5,915 bases of DNA from positions 1 through 5,915 of the forward strand of contig CANQNI010000102.1 in assembly GCA_947625175.1 (NCBI GenBank), in the 5' to 3' direction. How positions within the stretch are numbered: position 1 is the first letter of the stretch; each line of letters opens with the position of its first letter. Of the stretch, positions 1-5,872 are shown one piece after another. This DNA is from an uncultured Eubacteriaceae bacterium. GTDB taxonomy: Bacteria > Bacillota > Clostridia > Eubacteriales > Eubacteriaceae. The translations under genes were made by a program, and so were the position numbers. The notes below the pieces were generated by a model that ran no database searches, was not told the DNA's origin, and was given only the letters and a program-made list of their open reading frames with translations.

Positions 1-311
1 GAGTTAGGATCTATATTAAGAAAATTAGCAACATGCCAAGAAATAGCTTCACCTTCTCTATCCGGGTCAGTAGCTAGTAAGACTTCATCGGCCTTTTTAG
101 CTTCCTTTTTTAGCATATTAATTGTATCTGCACGACCTCGGACATTGATATAATCCGGTTCAAAATTATTTTCTATATTTATACCTAATCGGCTTTTAGG
201 AAGATCAACCAGATGACCTTTCGTTGCCTGAACATTATAACCTTTAGGCAAATATTTCTTTATTGTTTTCGCTTTTGAAGGCGATTCTACAATTACTAAT
301 TTTTCAGCCAT
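1..311 (-). CDS. topA: DNA topoisomerase I, N-terminal part (cut by window edge)
   Basis: Type IA topoisomerase that relaxes negatively supercoiled DNA in the cytoplasm. The 103 readable codons form the N-terminal TOPRIM domain. VIVESPSKAKT near residues 6-16 carries the conserved glutamate E9. KGHLVDLP is at 31-38, and the acidic metal-binding motif ATDPDREGEAISWH is at 80-93 (D82, D84, E86). These are hallmark TopA sequences. The active-site tyrosine and the C-terminal zinc-binding domains lie beyond base 1, so completeness cannot be judged. The ATG at 311 is supported by AAAGGA (317-322) five bases upstream and because the motif normally begins within the first ten residues. It follows the ferredoxin gene on the same strand, but a strong terminator separates them, so it probably has its own promoter. 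Identification is firm. Confidence 0.97.
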   Translation of the reverse strand, partial: MAEKLVIVESPSKAKTIKKYLPKGYNVQATKGHLVDLPKSRLGINIENNFEPDYINVRGRADTINMLKKEAKKADEVLLATDPDREGEAISWHVANFLNIDPN

Positions 312-344
312 TAATATCCTTTAAGAATATGAAAATTTCAATTA

Positions 345-350
345 ATTATA
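345..350 (-). promoter_or_regulatory. Candidate -10 box of a topA promoter
   Basis: The minus strand reads TATAAT here, a perfect -10 hexamer, 33 bp before the topA ATG. It lies between the ferredoxin terminator and topA, where a promoter is expected. No good -35 hexamer is visible at 16-18 bp spacing, and AT-rich DNA yields chance matches. A second TATAAT on the minus strand (435-440) is an alternative that would give a leader of about 115 nt. The rest of the 312-453 gap shows no riboswitch-like structure or small gene. Confidence 0.35.
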
Positions 351-453
351 ATAACACAATTTCTGGAATAATGAATTTTCCCAAAAAGAAAGAAATTAAA
401 CACTATTTTAAGAAAAACTTATAGAAGGGAAGATATTATAGGAAAAATTTAAA

Positions 454-477
454 TAAAAAAAGATGCCCGAAGGCATC
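454..477 (-). terminator. Rho-independent terminator after the ferredoxin gene
   Basis: On the minus strand the sequence is GATGCC-TTCG-GGCATC followed directly by a run of seven T. The six base pairs close with a C(UUCG)G tetraloop, which is exceptionally stable, and the U-tract completes a textbook intrinsic terminator. It begins 7 bp after the ferredoxin stop codon and so marks the end of the transcript that includes the ferredoxin and, probably, the helicase and alarmone synthetase genes. The plus strand lacks a T-run after the hairpin, so it is unidirectional. Confidence 0.93.
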
Positions 478-484
478 ATGTTAT

Positions 485-670
485 TTATTCTTCGATTTCG
501 ATAACTGAAACTGGACAATTTTCTGCTGCTTCATATGAACAGCCTTCCCATTTTTCAGGTACTGGGTTTTCTACAGGAACTGCTGTTCCTTCAGGACCCA
601 TTTCAAATTCTGGACATAAATCTGTACATAAACCACATGAAATGCAACCATCATTAATAACAACTTCCAT
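485..670 (-). CDS. Single-cluster [4Fe-4S] ferredoxin, 61 aa
   Basis: Small soluble electron carrier. The pattern C9-x2-C12-x2-C15 plus a distal C52-P is the ligand set of a monocluster 4Fe ferredoxin. Two further cysteines, C19 (in the CP pair) and C44, sit where the second cluster of a 2[4Fe-4S] ferredoxin would be anchored, but the remaining ligands are absent. In Desulfovibrio gigas ferredoxin II and Thermotoga maritima ferredoxin the equivalent pair forms a disulfide, so C19-C44 may do the same here. The protein is strongly acidic, as usual. The ATG is backed by AAAGGAG at seven-base spacing. The gene begins 46 bp after the helicase stop and ends just before a strong terminator, so it is the last gene of a probable operon. 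The redox partner cannot be told from sequence. Confidence 0.93.
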   Translation of the reverse strand: MEVVINDGCISCGLCTDLCPEFEMGPEGTAVPVENPVPEKWEGCSYEAAENCPVSVIEIEE

Positions 671-677
671 TTTAAAT

Positions 678-684
678 CTCCTTT
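678..684 (-). promoter_or_regulatory. Strong ribosome binding site of the ferredoxin gene
   Basis: The minus strand reads AAAGGAG, ending seven bases before the ATG at 670. It is the best Shine-Dalgarno match in the window and suggests that ferredoxin is translated much more than the helicase upstream, which has only AGGA two bases from its start. Confidence 0.85.
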
Positions 685-716
685 AAAATTTAGAATTTAA
701 ATTTTTAATTCAGATA

Positions 717-3122
717 TTAGTTTTTTCTCCAGAATTCCTGAAGCTTATCTCCTAATTCTTCTGAATTATTTAAATAATCAGGTTTTAAATGATTTGGAAT
801 CATTTTTTTATAAAACGGATTTTTAAACCGGTCATCAATTAATAATATAATTCCACGGTCTTGATCAGTTCTAATAACTCGACCTGCTGACTGAAGTACT
901 CTATTCATTCCTGGATAGGCATAAGCATAAGCATATCCGTTTCCGTTTTCTTTTTGGAAATAATTTTTAATTAAGTCTCTTTCAAAATCCACCCCAGGAA
1001 CACCGGGACCAACTATAAGAGTCCCAATTAAGGCTTCTAACGGCAAATCGACTCCTTCAGAAAAGATTCCACCCATAACACAAAATCCAATGGTAGATTG
1101 TTTAGTTTTAAAATTATCAAGAAAAGTTTCTCTTTCTGCTTCATCCATTTCAGGATTCTGTATTAAGACATTTAAATCCTCGTTCTTAACTAGTTTAACA
1201 AAAATTTCATAAACTGTATGTAAATAATTATAAGAAGGAAAAAAAATTAAATAATTTCCTTTTCTAGCGGATATAAAAGTTTTGATAATCTGAGCTATTT
1301 TTTCATAACTATTTTTCCGGTCATTATACCTAGTACTTATTGAGTCATCACAGAAAACTCTGTAATTTTCACGACTAAAAGGAGAAGGTAGGGCTATTGT
1401 TGGAATATCTTCCTCTCCTAACAATACTGTACTATAATAATCAAAAGGAGTTAAAGTTGCTGAGAATAGAACTGTTGGACTCTCTTTTAATTTATTGGAT
1501 AAATACTTTGAGGCATCTAAACAGGCTAATCTAACTATAATCCCTTTTTCGGTTAATTTTAAATAATTATAGTAATAATCATTTTCTAAAGCATAATCGG
1601 TTATAACATTAAATCGATAAACTTCACTTGTGCAATCATTAAAACATTTTAAAACTTCCGGATCTATTTCAATTTTTTTATCATTTATCTGATTAATATA
1701 TCTAAAAGCAGCTGTCTGAAACTGAAATAATCGTAAATTAATCCCGGATAAAATTTCTTTATCTATTTTAACATTTTCATCTTCACACGTTTGATAATCG
1801 TCTTTTAATTTAGTTAAAAAACGTATAACTCGGTTTACCTGTCTTTTTAACCGGTTGTTTTCTTTTTCTTTTCTTACCTCTTTTTTATTTAAAACATTCC
1901 TTAATTTCTTAAAAGTATAAATATCTAACTGGGCTGAATACATATTTCTTGAACGATCAGGTAAATTATGAGCTTCATCTATTAAACATACTCTTGATTG
2001 ATTATAACCTTCTAAAGCACTTACCGGATCGAAAATATAATTGTAATCACAAATTACAATATCAGACCAGTTACATAAATCTAAAGTTAACTGATATGGA
2101 CAAACTTCATTCTCTAATGCTATCTTTTCAATTAATTCTCTATCGAAATGAGAATAAGCTTTTAGCGAATCACTTAAAATATTATTTATTTTAGTAAAAT
2201 AATCTTGTGCAAATTTACAATCTTCAGGATTACAGCTTCTAGTATTTGGATCTTTCTGATTTAAAAAACAAATCTTATCTCTAGCTGTTATAGTTGTTGA
2301 TTTTATCTTTAATCCATTTTCTCTTAATTGATTTAGGGCTTTATTAGCTTCTTTTTGAATGGTTGTTTTAGCAGTTAAATAATAAATCTGTTTGTATTCA
2401 TTGTTTGGTAAAAGTTTAATAGAAGGAAAAATAGTACCAAGTGTTTTACCAATTCCAGTAGGCGCTTCAATTAAAGCTTTATTTTTACGCTTGATTGTAT
2501 TAAAAACTGCTAGAGAGATTTCGCGTTGTCCAGGTCTAAAATTGTCATAAATAAAAGAAAGTTTATCAATAGATTCATTTCTTTCCCGAATCCAGTCCGA
2601 TTGAAAATAGCCCATATCAAGCCATAAATCTAAGACTGAGTCAACATATTCTGATAGTTCCTCTAAAGTTTTTGTCTCATTAAAATAAGAATGCTCTTTT
2701 GAAACAATATGATAATAATGGAGAGATAAATCTATTTCTTTTAAGTTATTCTCCATCATATAGAAGAAACCATAAAAATAAAGTTGAGCTAAATGAGTTC
2801 GTTGAGGAGAAAAATTTGACGATTTAAATTTATAAGTCGTTTTAATTTCTTCTATTACAGGTCTATTATTTTTTTTATAGACCGCGTCTGCCCTACCCGT
2901 TAGAGTAAAAGCATATTCTTTATGGATATGAATAAATTTAAAATAAACTTCCTTTTTATAATCTTGTTTTCTCTTTTGATCTTTTTCTTGAATCTCCTGA
3001 TGGATTTTAGTTCCAAGTTGCATTCTGGCTTTACCACCACCACGAGTATCGATACTCCCTTCTCTAAAAACAAAGGAAACAAGATCTGTAACACCTAATT
3101 CAAAAGCTTTCAGATTAATCAT
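717..3122 (-). CDS. RecB/Cas4-like nuclease fused to DinG/XPD-type Fe-S DNA helicase, 801 aa
   Basis: Probable ATP-dependent 5'-3' DNA helicase of superfamily 2 (Rad3/XPD/DinG) with an N-terminal PD-(D/E)XK nuclease. Nuclease domain, residues about 1-180: H41, GRAD with D79, EIK with E92 and K94, and Q113-xxx-Y117, the motif order of the RecB/Cas4 class. Helicase, about 190-801: a FRPGQRE motif at 195-201, Walker A APTGIGKT at 220-227, four cysteines C285, C297, C302 and C341 placed as in the XPD/DinG [4Fe-4S] domain, DEAH at 382-385, FSATL at 553-557, and motif VI QSAGRVIR at 744-751. All key residues are present, so both activities look intact. The start fits because the N-terminal segment up to M34 belongs to the nuclease fold. 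The start codon overlaps the stop of the upstream alarmone synthetase (ATGATTAA), and its own ribosome site is only AGGA two bases away, suggesting translational coupling. The substrate is unknown; a repair role is inferred. Confidence 0.93.
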   Translation of the reverse strand: MINLKAFELGVTDLVSFVFREGSIDTRGGGKARMQLGTKIHQEIQEKDQKRKQDYKKEVYFKFIHIHKEYAFTLTGRADAVYKKNNRPVIEEIKTTYKFKSSNFSPQRTHLAQLYFYGFFYMMENNLKEIDLSLHYYHIVSKEHSYFNETKTLEELSEYVDSVLDLWLDMGYFQSDWIRERNESIDKLSFIYDNFRPGQREISLAVFNTIKRKNKALIEAPTGIGKTLGTIFPSIKLLPNNEYKQIYYLTAKTTIQKEANKALNQLRENGLKIKSTTITARDKICFLNQKDPNTRSCNPEDCKFAQDYFTKINNILSDSLKAYSHFDRELIEKIALENEVCPYQLTLDLCNWSDIVICDYNYIFDPVSALEGYNQSRVCLIDEAHNLPDRSRNMYSAQLDIYTFKKLRNVLNKKEVRKEKENNRLKRQVNRVIRFLTKLKDDYQTCEDENVKIDKEILSGINLRLFQFQTAAFRYINQINDKKIEIDPEVLKCFNDCTSEVYRFNVITDYALENDYYYNYLKLTEKGIIVRLACLDASKYLSNKLKESPTVLFSATLTPFDYYSTVLLGEEDIPTIALPSPFSRENYRVFCDDSISTRYNDRKNSYEKIAQIIKTFISARKGNYLIFFPSYNYLHTVYEIFVKLVKNEDLNVLIQNPEMDEAERETFLDNFKTKQSTIGFCVMGGIFSEGVDLPLEALIGTLIVGPGVPGVDFERDLIKNYFQKENGNGYAYAYAYPGMNRVLQSAGRVIRTDQDRGIILLIDDRFKNPFYKKMIPNHLKPDYLNNSEELGDKLQEFWRKN

Positions 3123-3831
3123 ATTCCTGAGATACTCGGTTATGAATATCCTGCATTCGAATATCCGTATTAGCTATTATATCGGCACAGGCTTTTAGTT
3201 CATCTGATATATCTTGTGGGACAGCTTCCATCCTTTTTGATTTATATCTTAATTGATGTTCAAGGCTAGCCCAAAAATCCATTGCTATAGTTCTTATTTG
3301 AATTTCAACTTTAACCTTCTCTTTATGATCCGAAAAATAAACAGGAACTATTAATATCATATGTAAACTTCGATATCCATTAGCTTTTGGATTTTTAATA
3401 TAATCAGTTACTCTTGTTAGTTCAAGATCATCCTGATTTTCTACAAGTTGTTTAACCACATAGATGTCTTTGATATAAGGACAGACAATACGAATTCCGG
3501 CAATATCTTCAATATTTTCTCGAACTCCCTTCATACTAACTTCAAAACCTTTTCTTATTAATTTTTCGATAATACTACTAGGTTCTTTAATTCTAGATTT
3601 CATAGTATGAATAGGATTTCTAGAATGTAATTCAATAAATTCGTCATTGAGGATATTCAGTTTTGTCATAACCTCTTTTACTGCTGCCTTATAAATTATC
3701 TGCTGATCATATAAATCATTAATCAGATTCTTTAAGTCATCATATTGAGTATACTTTTCAATTGGATTCGCATTACTAAGCTTTAATAATTCGATAACTG
3801 GTTTTGTCTCTTTAATTGAATTAGTTATCAT
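3115..3831 (-). CDS. Small alarmone synthetase, RelP/YwaC type (GTP pyrophosphokinase)
   Basis: Transfers pyrophosphate from ATP to GDP or GTP to make (p)ppGpp. It has only the RelA/SpoT synthetase domain, with no HD hydrolase and no TGS/ACT domains, so it is a stand-alone small alarmone synthetase. Numbered from this ATG: RNPIHTMKSRIK at 71-82, EDIAGIRIVC at 108-117 with the metal-binding aspartate D109, NPKANGYRSLH at 147-157 (tyrosine that stacks on guanine), and VEIQIRTIAMDFWASLEH at 175-192 with the catalytic glutamate E176. RNPIxxxKSR and the MDFWASLEH stretch resemble RelP/YwaC more than RelQ/YjbM. The reading frame stays open to a TTG at 3873 (252 aa), but that start has no ribosome site and would translate an AT palindrome, so the ATG (238 aa) is preferred. 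The stop overlaps the helicase start by 8 bp. Function is firm; the start is uncertain. Confidence 0.92.
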   Translation of the reverse strand: MITNSIKETKPVIELLKLSNANPIEKYTQYDDLKNLINDLYDQQIIYKAAVKEVMTKLNILNDEFIELHSRNPIHTMKSRIKEPSSIIEKLIRKGFEVSMKGVRENIEDIAGIRIVCPYIKDIYVVKQLVENQDDLELTRVTDYIKNPKANGYRSLHMILIVPVYFSDHKEKVKVEIQIRTIAMDFWASLEHQLRYKSKRMEAVPQDISDELKACADIIANTDIRMQDIHNRVSQEYD

Positions 3832-3842
3832 ATTTTTATAAA

Positions 3843-3862
3843 GTTTAAATAAAAATTTAAAC
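3843..3862 (-). repeat. Perfect 8-bp inverted repeat in the alarmone synthetase leader
   Basis: The minus strand reads GTTTAAAT-TTTT-ATTTAAAC, a perfect 8-bp stem with a 4-nt loop, 11 bases before the ATG at 3831. A purine-rich GAGAGG (3866-3871) lies just before it. If the RNA folds, the hairpin would shorten the distance between this Shine-Dalgarno-like site and the ATG from about 34 to about 14 nt. The stem is nearly all A-U, so it is weak, and no T-run suited to termination follows. Confidence 0.5.
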
Positions 3863-3902
3863 GAACCTCTCAATTAGAATTTTAACATTAAATTTAAACG
3901 AA
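3853..3902. repeat. 13-bp direct repeat flanking a putative promoter
   Basis: The sequence aaatttaaacgaa occurs exactly at 3853-3865 and again at 3890-3902, offset by 37 bp, about 3.5 helical turns. The right copy lies just upstream of a possible minus-strand -10 box and the left copy supplies one arm of the leader inverted repeat. The layout resembles a paired operator, but it is also AT-rich and short. The repeats are certain; any regulatory role is inferred. Confidence 0.5.
3879..3887 (-). promoter_or_regulatory. Candidate extended -10 promoter for the alarmone synthetase gene
   Basis: The minus strand reads TGTTAAAAT, a TGn extension plus TAAAAT, one mismatch from TATAAT. Transcription would start near 3871-3872, so the mRNA would begin almost at GAGAGG and leave the TTG at 3873 outside or at the very end of the transcript; this supports the ATG at 3831 as the true start. 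No clear -35 is visible, which an extended -10 can tolerate. Read-through from recX is also possible, since no terminator is seen after recX. Confidence 0.35.
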
Positions 3903-3921
3903 TACAGGAATCTTAGAAATT

Positions 3922-4539
3922 TTAATAATTTTCATTATAATAATCAGAAATTATGGAATAATCATATCCCTTACCCATTAAGCTTTTTATAACTCTATTT
4001 TTTAAATCATAATCAGAATAACCCCGATTTTGAAAGCGTCTTAAGGTTTTTTCAAATTGGTTAATAAAAGCTTCCATATCGATCTGAGTATCTTTGTCAA
4101 TTTCATTTAAAAAACTAGAATAAAGATTATACCCGAATCCTTTTGAGTTAAGCCCATGCATTATTTTTTGAATCCTTTTATTATAGGGAAAACCTTCTGT
4201 TTTTTTAGTTAAGATTTGAAAATGATAATAACAGTGTTCTCTCTCTTCCTTATCTGAATATAATGATTCGAGTAGTTTTAAATCCTCTCTATTAATACCT
4301 TTATTTTTTAAATCATATTCAAGTCGTTTTTTACTTAACTGCTTTCCAACCTTGTTAGATTCATAGGCTAATTTAACAAAATCCCTATCATTTAAATAGT
4401 TATATTCTATTAATTTATCTAATGTTTCATCTATAACATCTTGTCTGAATTTTTTTCTTTTTAAATAATCTTTAACTTCTTTTATAGTTCTAGAACGATA
4501 AGTTAAGTAATTTAAAGCAAGATCGAAACAATTATTCAT
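3922..4539 (-). CDS. recX: RecX-family regulator of RecA, 205 aa
   Basis: RecX binds RecA filaments on single-stranded DNA and limits or modulates recombination and the SOS response. The protein is made of three-helix modules typical of the family. The first (about 4-50) has ALNYLTYRSRTIKEVKDYLKR, then a YNYLNDRDFV turn at 46-55. The second (about 56-95) has GKQLSKKRLEYDLKNKGI at 65-82. Further modules are seen at about 119-147 and 157-203, the last ending in VIKSLMGKGYDYSIIS. The length lies between E. coli RecX (166 aa) and Bacillus RecX (264 aa). It is lysine- and tyrosine-rich with no membrane segment. The ATG has a weak GGAAAG site four bases away. recA is not in the window. It diverges from the DUF815 ATPase gene with 29 bp between start codons. 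The match is to family pattern rather than strict motifs, but the module order is convincing. Confidence 0.85.
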   Translation of the reverse strand: MNNCFDLALNYLTYRSRTIKEVKDYLKRKKFRQDVIDETLDKLIEYNYLNDRDFVKLAYESNKVGKQLSKKRLEYDLKNKGINREDLKLLESLYSDKEEREHCYYHFQILTKKTEGFPYNKRIQKIMHGLNSKGFGYNLYSSFLNEIDKDTQIDMEAFINQFEKTLRRFQNRGYSDYDLKNRVIKSLMGKGYDYSIISDYYNENY

Positions 4540-4552
4540 AATTCTTTCCGAG

Positions 4553-4561
4553 TGATATAAT
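4553..4561 (+). promoter_or_regulatory. Extended -10 promoter giving a probable leaderless mRNA
   Basis: The plus strand reads TGATATAAT, a perfect TATAAT preceded by the TGn extension. It ends 7 bp before the A of the ATG at 4569, so transcription should begin at or within a base or so of the start codon. No Shine-Dalgarno site is present upstream of that ATG, which agrees with leaderless translation. The -35 region (about 4533-4538, attcat) is poor, as is often the case with extended -10 promoters. Confidence 0.6.
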
Positions 4562-4568
4562 TCTTAAT

Positions 4569-5825
4569 ATGATTACTTTAATAGATCGATTAAATTCACT
4601 TTGCTTTTATCGGGAAATCCTAGAGAAACCAATTCTAAAGGAATTTTATGAATTAATAAAGTTACTGAGCCATCCCGATAATTCCATTGGACAGGCCAGA
4701 CAAGATTTTTATCAATTTCGTTCAAAATGTGCGGATTATGCTATTGAAATTGAAAATCCTGTAGCCCAGTCTGTCTGGGAAAATCTAATAATAGAAAATT
4801 TAACCAATTCAAATCATATTAATTCTTATCTAGAAGAAAACAAAAAAGCAATATATAAAGATACCCTGTTAACTGATTTGGAAACAATAGCCAGCATTTA
4901 TAATTTTGATTTTAATCAAATAATTGAGATTGTTGATCCGGGCGCTGAAAATATCTTTTCTAAAAAAATTTTTAGAAATAATTCTCCACTGGCTAAAAAA
5001 CTGAAAAGTGCAGATGCTGACAAAATTTATAAAGAACTAATTAAAACAATCAAGAAAGAAGGATTAGGACTTTATAAAAATTCAAAAGTTTTTAGAATTA
5101 ATCCAAAATCAGATCATGAAAATGAAGAAGTTATAATTCCGGTTAAAATAAGTAACCCTCAATTAATTGATAATTTAATTGGTTATGAAAGACAAAAAGA
5201 ACGTCTTATTCAAAATACTAGATCATTTATTAATGGAACAGGTGGATTGAATACTTTGTTATATGGCGAAATGGGAACAGGAAAATCAACCATGGTTCAC
5301 TCTTTAATTGAACTTTTTAAAGATTCTCCTTTACGTTTTATTGAAATAAAAAAGGAAGAAATAGAAAAACTTCCTGAAGTAATTCGTTTTATTTCCGATA
5401 CACCCTATCCATTTATTATTTTTATAGATGATTTAAGTTTTGAAAATGATGATAGAGCTTATAGGTCTTTAAAAAATTCGCTTGAAGGTTCTTTTGAAAG
5501 CTTTCCTGATAATATTTTACTGTATGCAACTTCAAATAAAAGAACACTTATCTCTCAAAGTAAATCTGAAAGAGAAGATGCTGTTAATGCTAGAGAAATA
5601 CTAGAAGAAAAATTATCACTAGTTTCCCGCTTTGGCTTAACGATTCCTTTTACAGTTCCTAATCAAACAGATTATTTGGATATAGTAGAAAAACTTATTA
5701 ACAGATATGGTTTAATATATGATGATTCTATCAGAGAAGAAGCTATCCAGTGGGAACTTAGACATATGAATCGAAGTGGAAGAACGGCAGAACAATTTGT
5801 GAAATATCTGCAGTCAAGAAATTAG
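4569..5825 (+). CDS. DUF815-family AAA+ ATPase, 418 aa
   Basis: Predicted cytoplasmic P-loop ATPase of the DUF815 family, whose cellular role is not established. The N-terminal ~195 residues are a mostly helical region with no motif I recognise. The ATPase core starts at DNLIGYERQKERL (201-213). It shows Walker A GEMGTGKS at 233-240 (K239), Walker B FIIFIDDLSFE at 282-292 (D287, D288), a sensor-1 segment YATSN at 319-323, an EEKLSLVSRFGL stretch at 346-357 whose R354 may be an arginine finger, and a C-terminal SGRTAEQF at 403-410 whose R405 fits sensor 2. These match the family core throughout, and nothing appears truncated. The only in-frame ATG near the 5' end is at 4569 and it lacks a ribosome site; an extended -10 lies just upstream. 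The gene stands alone, diverging from recX, and is followed by a terminator. The partner or substrate is unknown. Confidence 0.93.
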   Translation: MITLIDRLNSLCFYREILEKPILKEFYELIKLLSHPDNSIGQARQDFYQFRSKCADYAIEIENPVAQSVWENLIIENLTNSNHINSYLEENKKAIYKDTLLTDLETIASIYNFDFNQIIEIVDPGAENIFSKKIFRNNSPLAKKLKSADADKIYKELIKTIKKEGLGLYKNSKVFRINPKSDHENEEVIIPVKISNPQLIDNLIGYERQKERLIQNTRSFINGTGGLNTLLYGEMGTGKSTMVHSLIELFKDSPLRFIEIKKEEIEKLPEVIRFISDTPYPFIIFIDDLSFENDDRAYRSLKNSLEGSFESFPDNILLYATSNKRTLISQSKSEREDAVNAREILEEKLSLVSRFGLTIPFTVPNQTDYLDIVEKLINRYGLIYDDSIREEAIQWELRHMNRSGRTAEQFVKYLQSRN

Positions 5826-5841
5826 TTTAATTCATTATATT

Positions 5842-5872
5842 AAGCCAGATCATGACTTGACCTGGCTTTTTT
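5842..5872 (+). terminator. Rho-independent terminator after the DUF815 gene
   Basis: AAGCCAG (5842-5848) pairs with CTGGCTT (5862-5868), and inside an A-C mismatch the stem continues with TCA/TGA around a TGACT loop. Six T residues (5867-5872) finish the structure. It begins 16 bp after the stop codon. The minus-strand side is followed by AATATAATG rather than a T-run, so it acts mainly on plus-strand transcripts. Confidence 0.88.

Noticed and set aside
361..453. Riboswitch, T-box or small gene upstream of topA
   Set aside because: No conserved leader structure, GC-rich helices or start codon with ribosome site and open frame of useful length was seen.
685..705. 8-bp inverted repeat aaaattta/taaatttt just before the ferredoxin ribosome site
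   Set aside because: It is entirely A-T, thermodynamically weak, with no T-run after it on the minus strand; such palindromes are common by chance in this AT-rich gap, so it was not called a terminator.
1949..2194. 81-codon plus-strand open frame
   Set aside because: It lies wholly antisense to the helicase core, where motifs are intact, has no Shine-Dalgarno, and its low-complexity Leu/Asn/Tyr composition is what antisense of this AT-rich gene gives.
2900..3094. 64-codon minus-strand open frame within the helicase gene
   Set aside because: It is an out-of-frame shadow of the nuclease domain; the real frame carries H41 and D79 motifs there.
717..3122. CRISPR-associated system suggested by Cas4-like nuclease plus DinG helicase
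   Set aside because: No repeat-spacer array or other cas-like gene is present, and the RecB/Cas4 nuclease fold is widespread in repair enzymes.
3832..3921. Possible terminator between recX and the alarmone synthetase
   Set aside because: No GC-containing stem followed by a T-run on the minus strand was found, so read-through from recX cannot be excluded.
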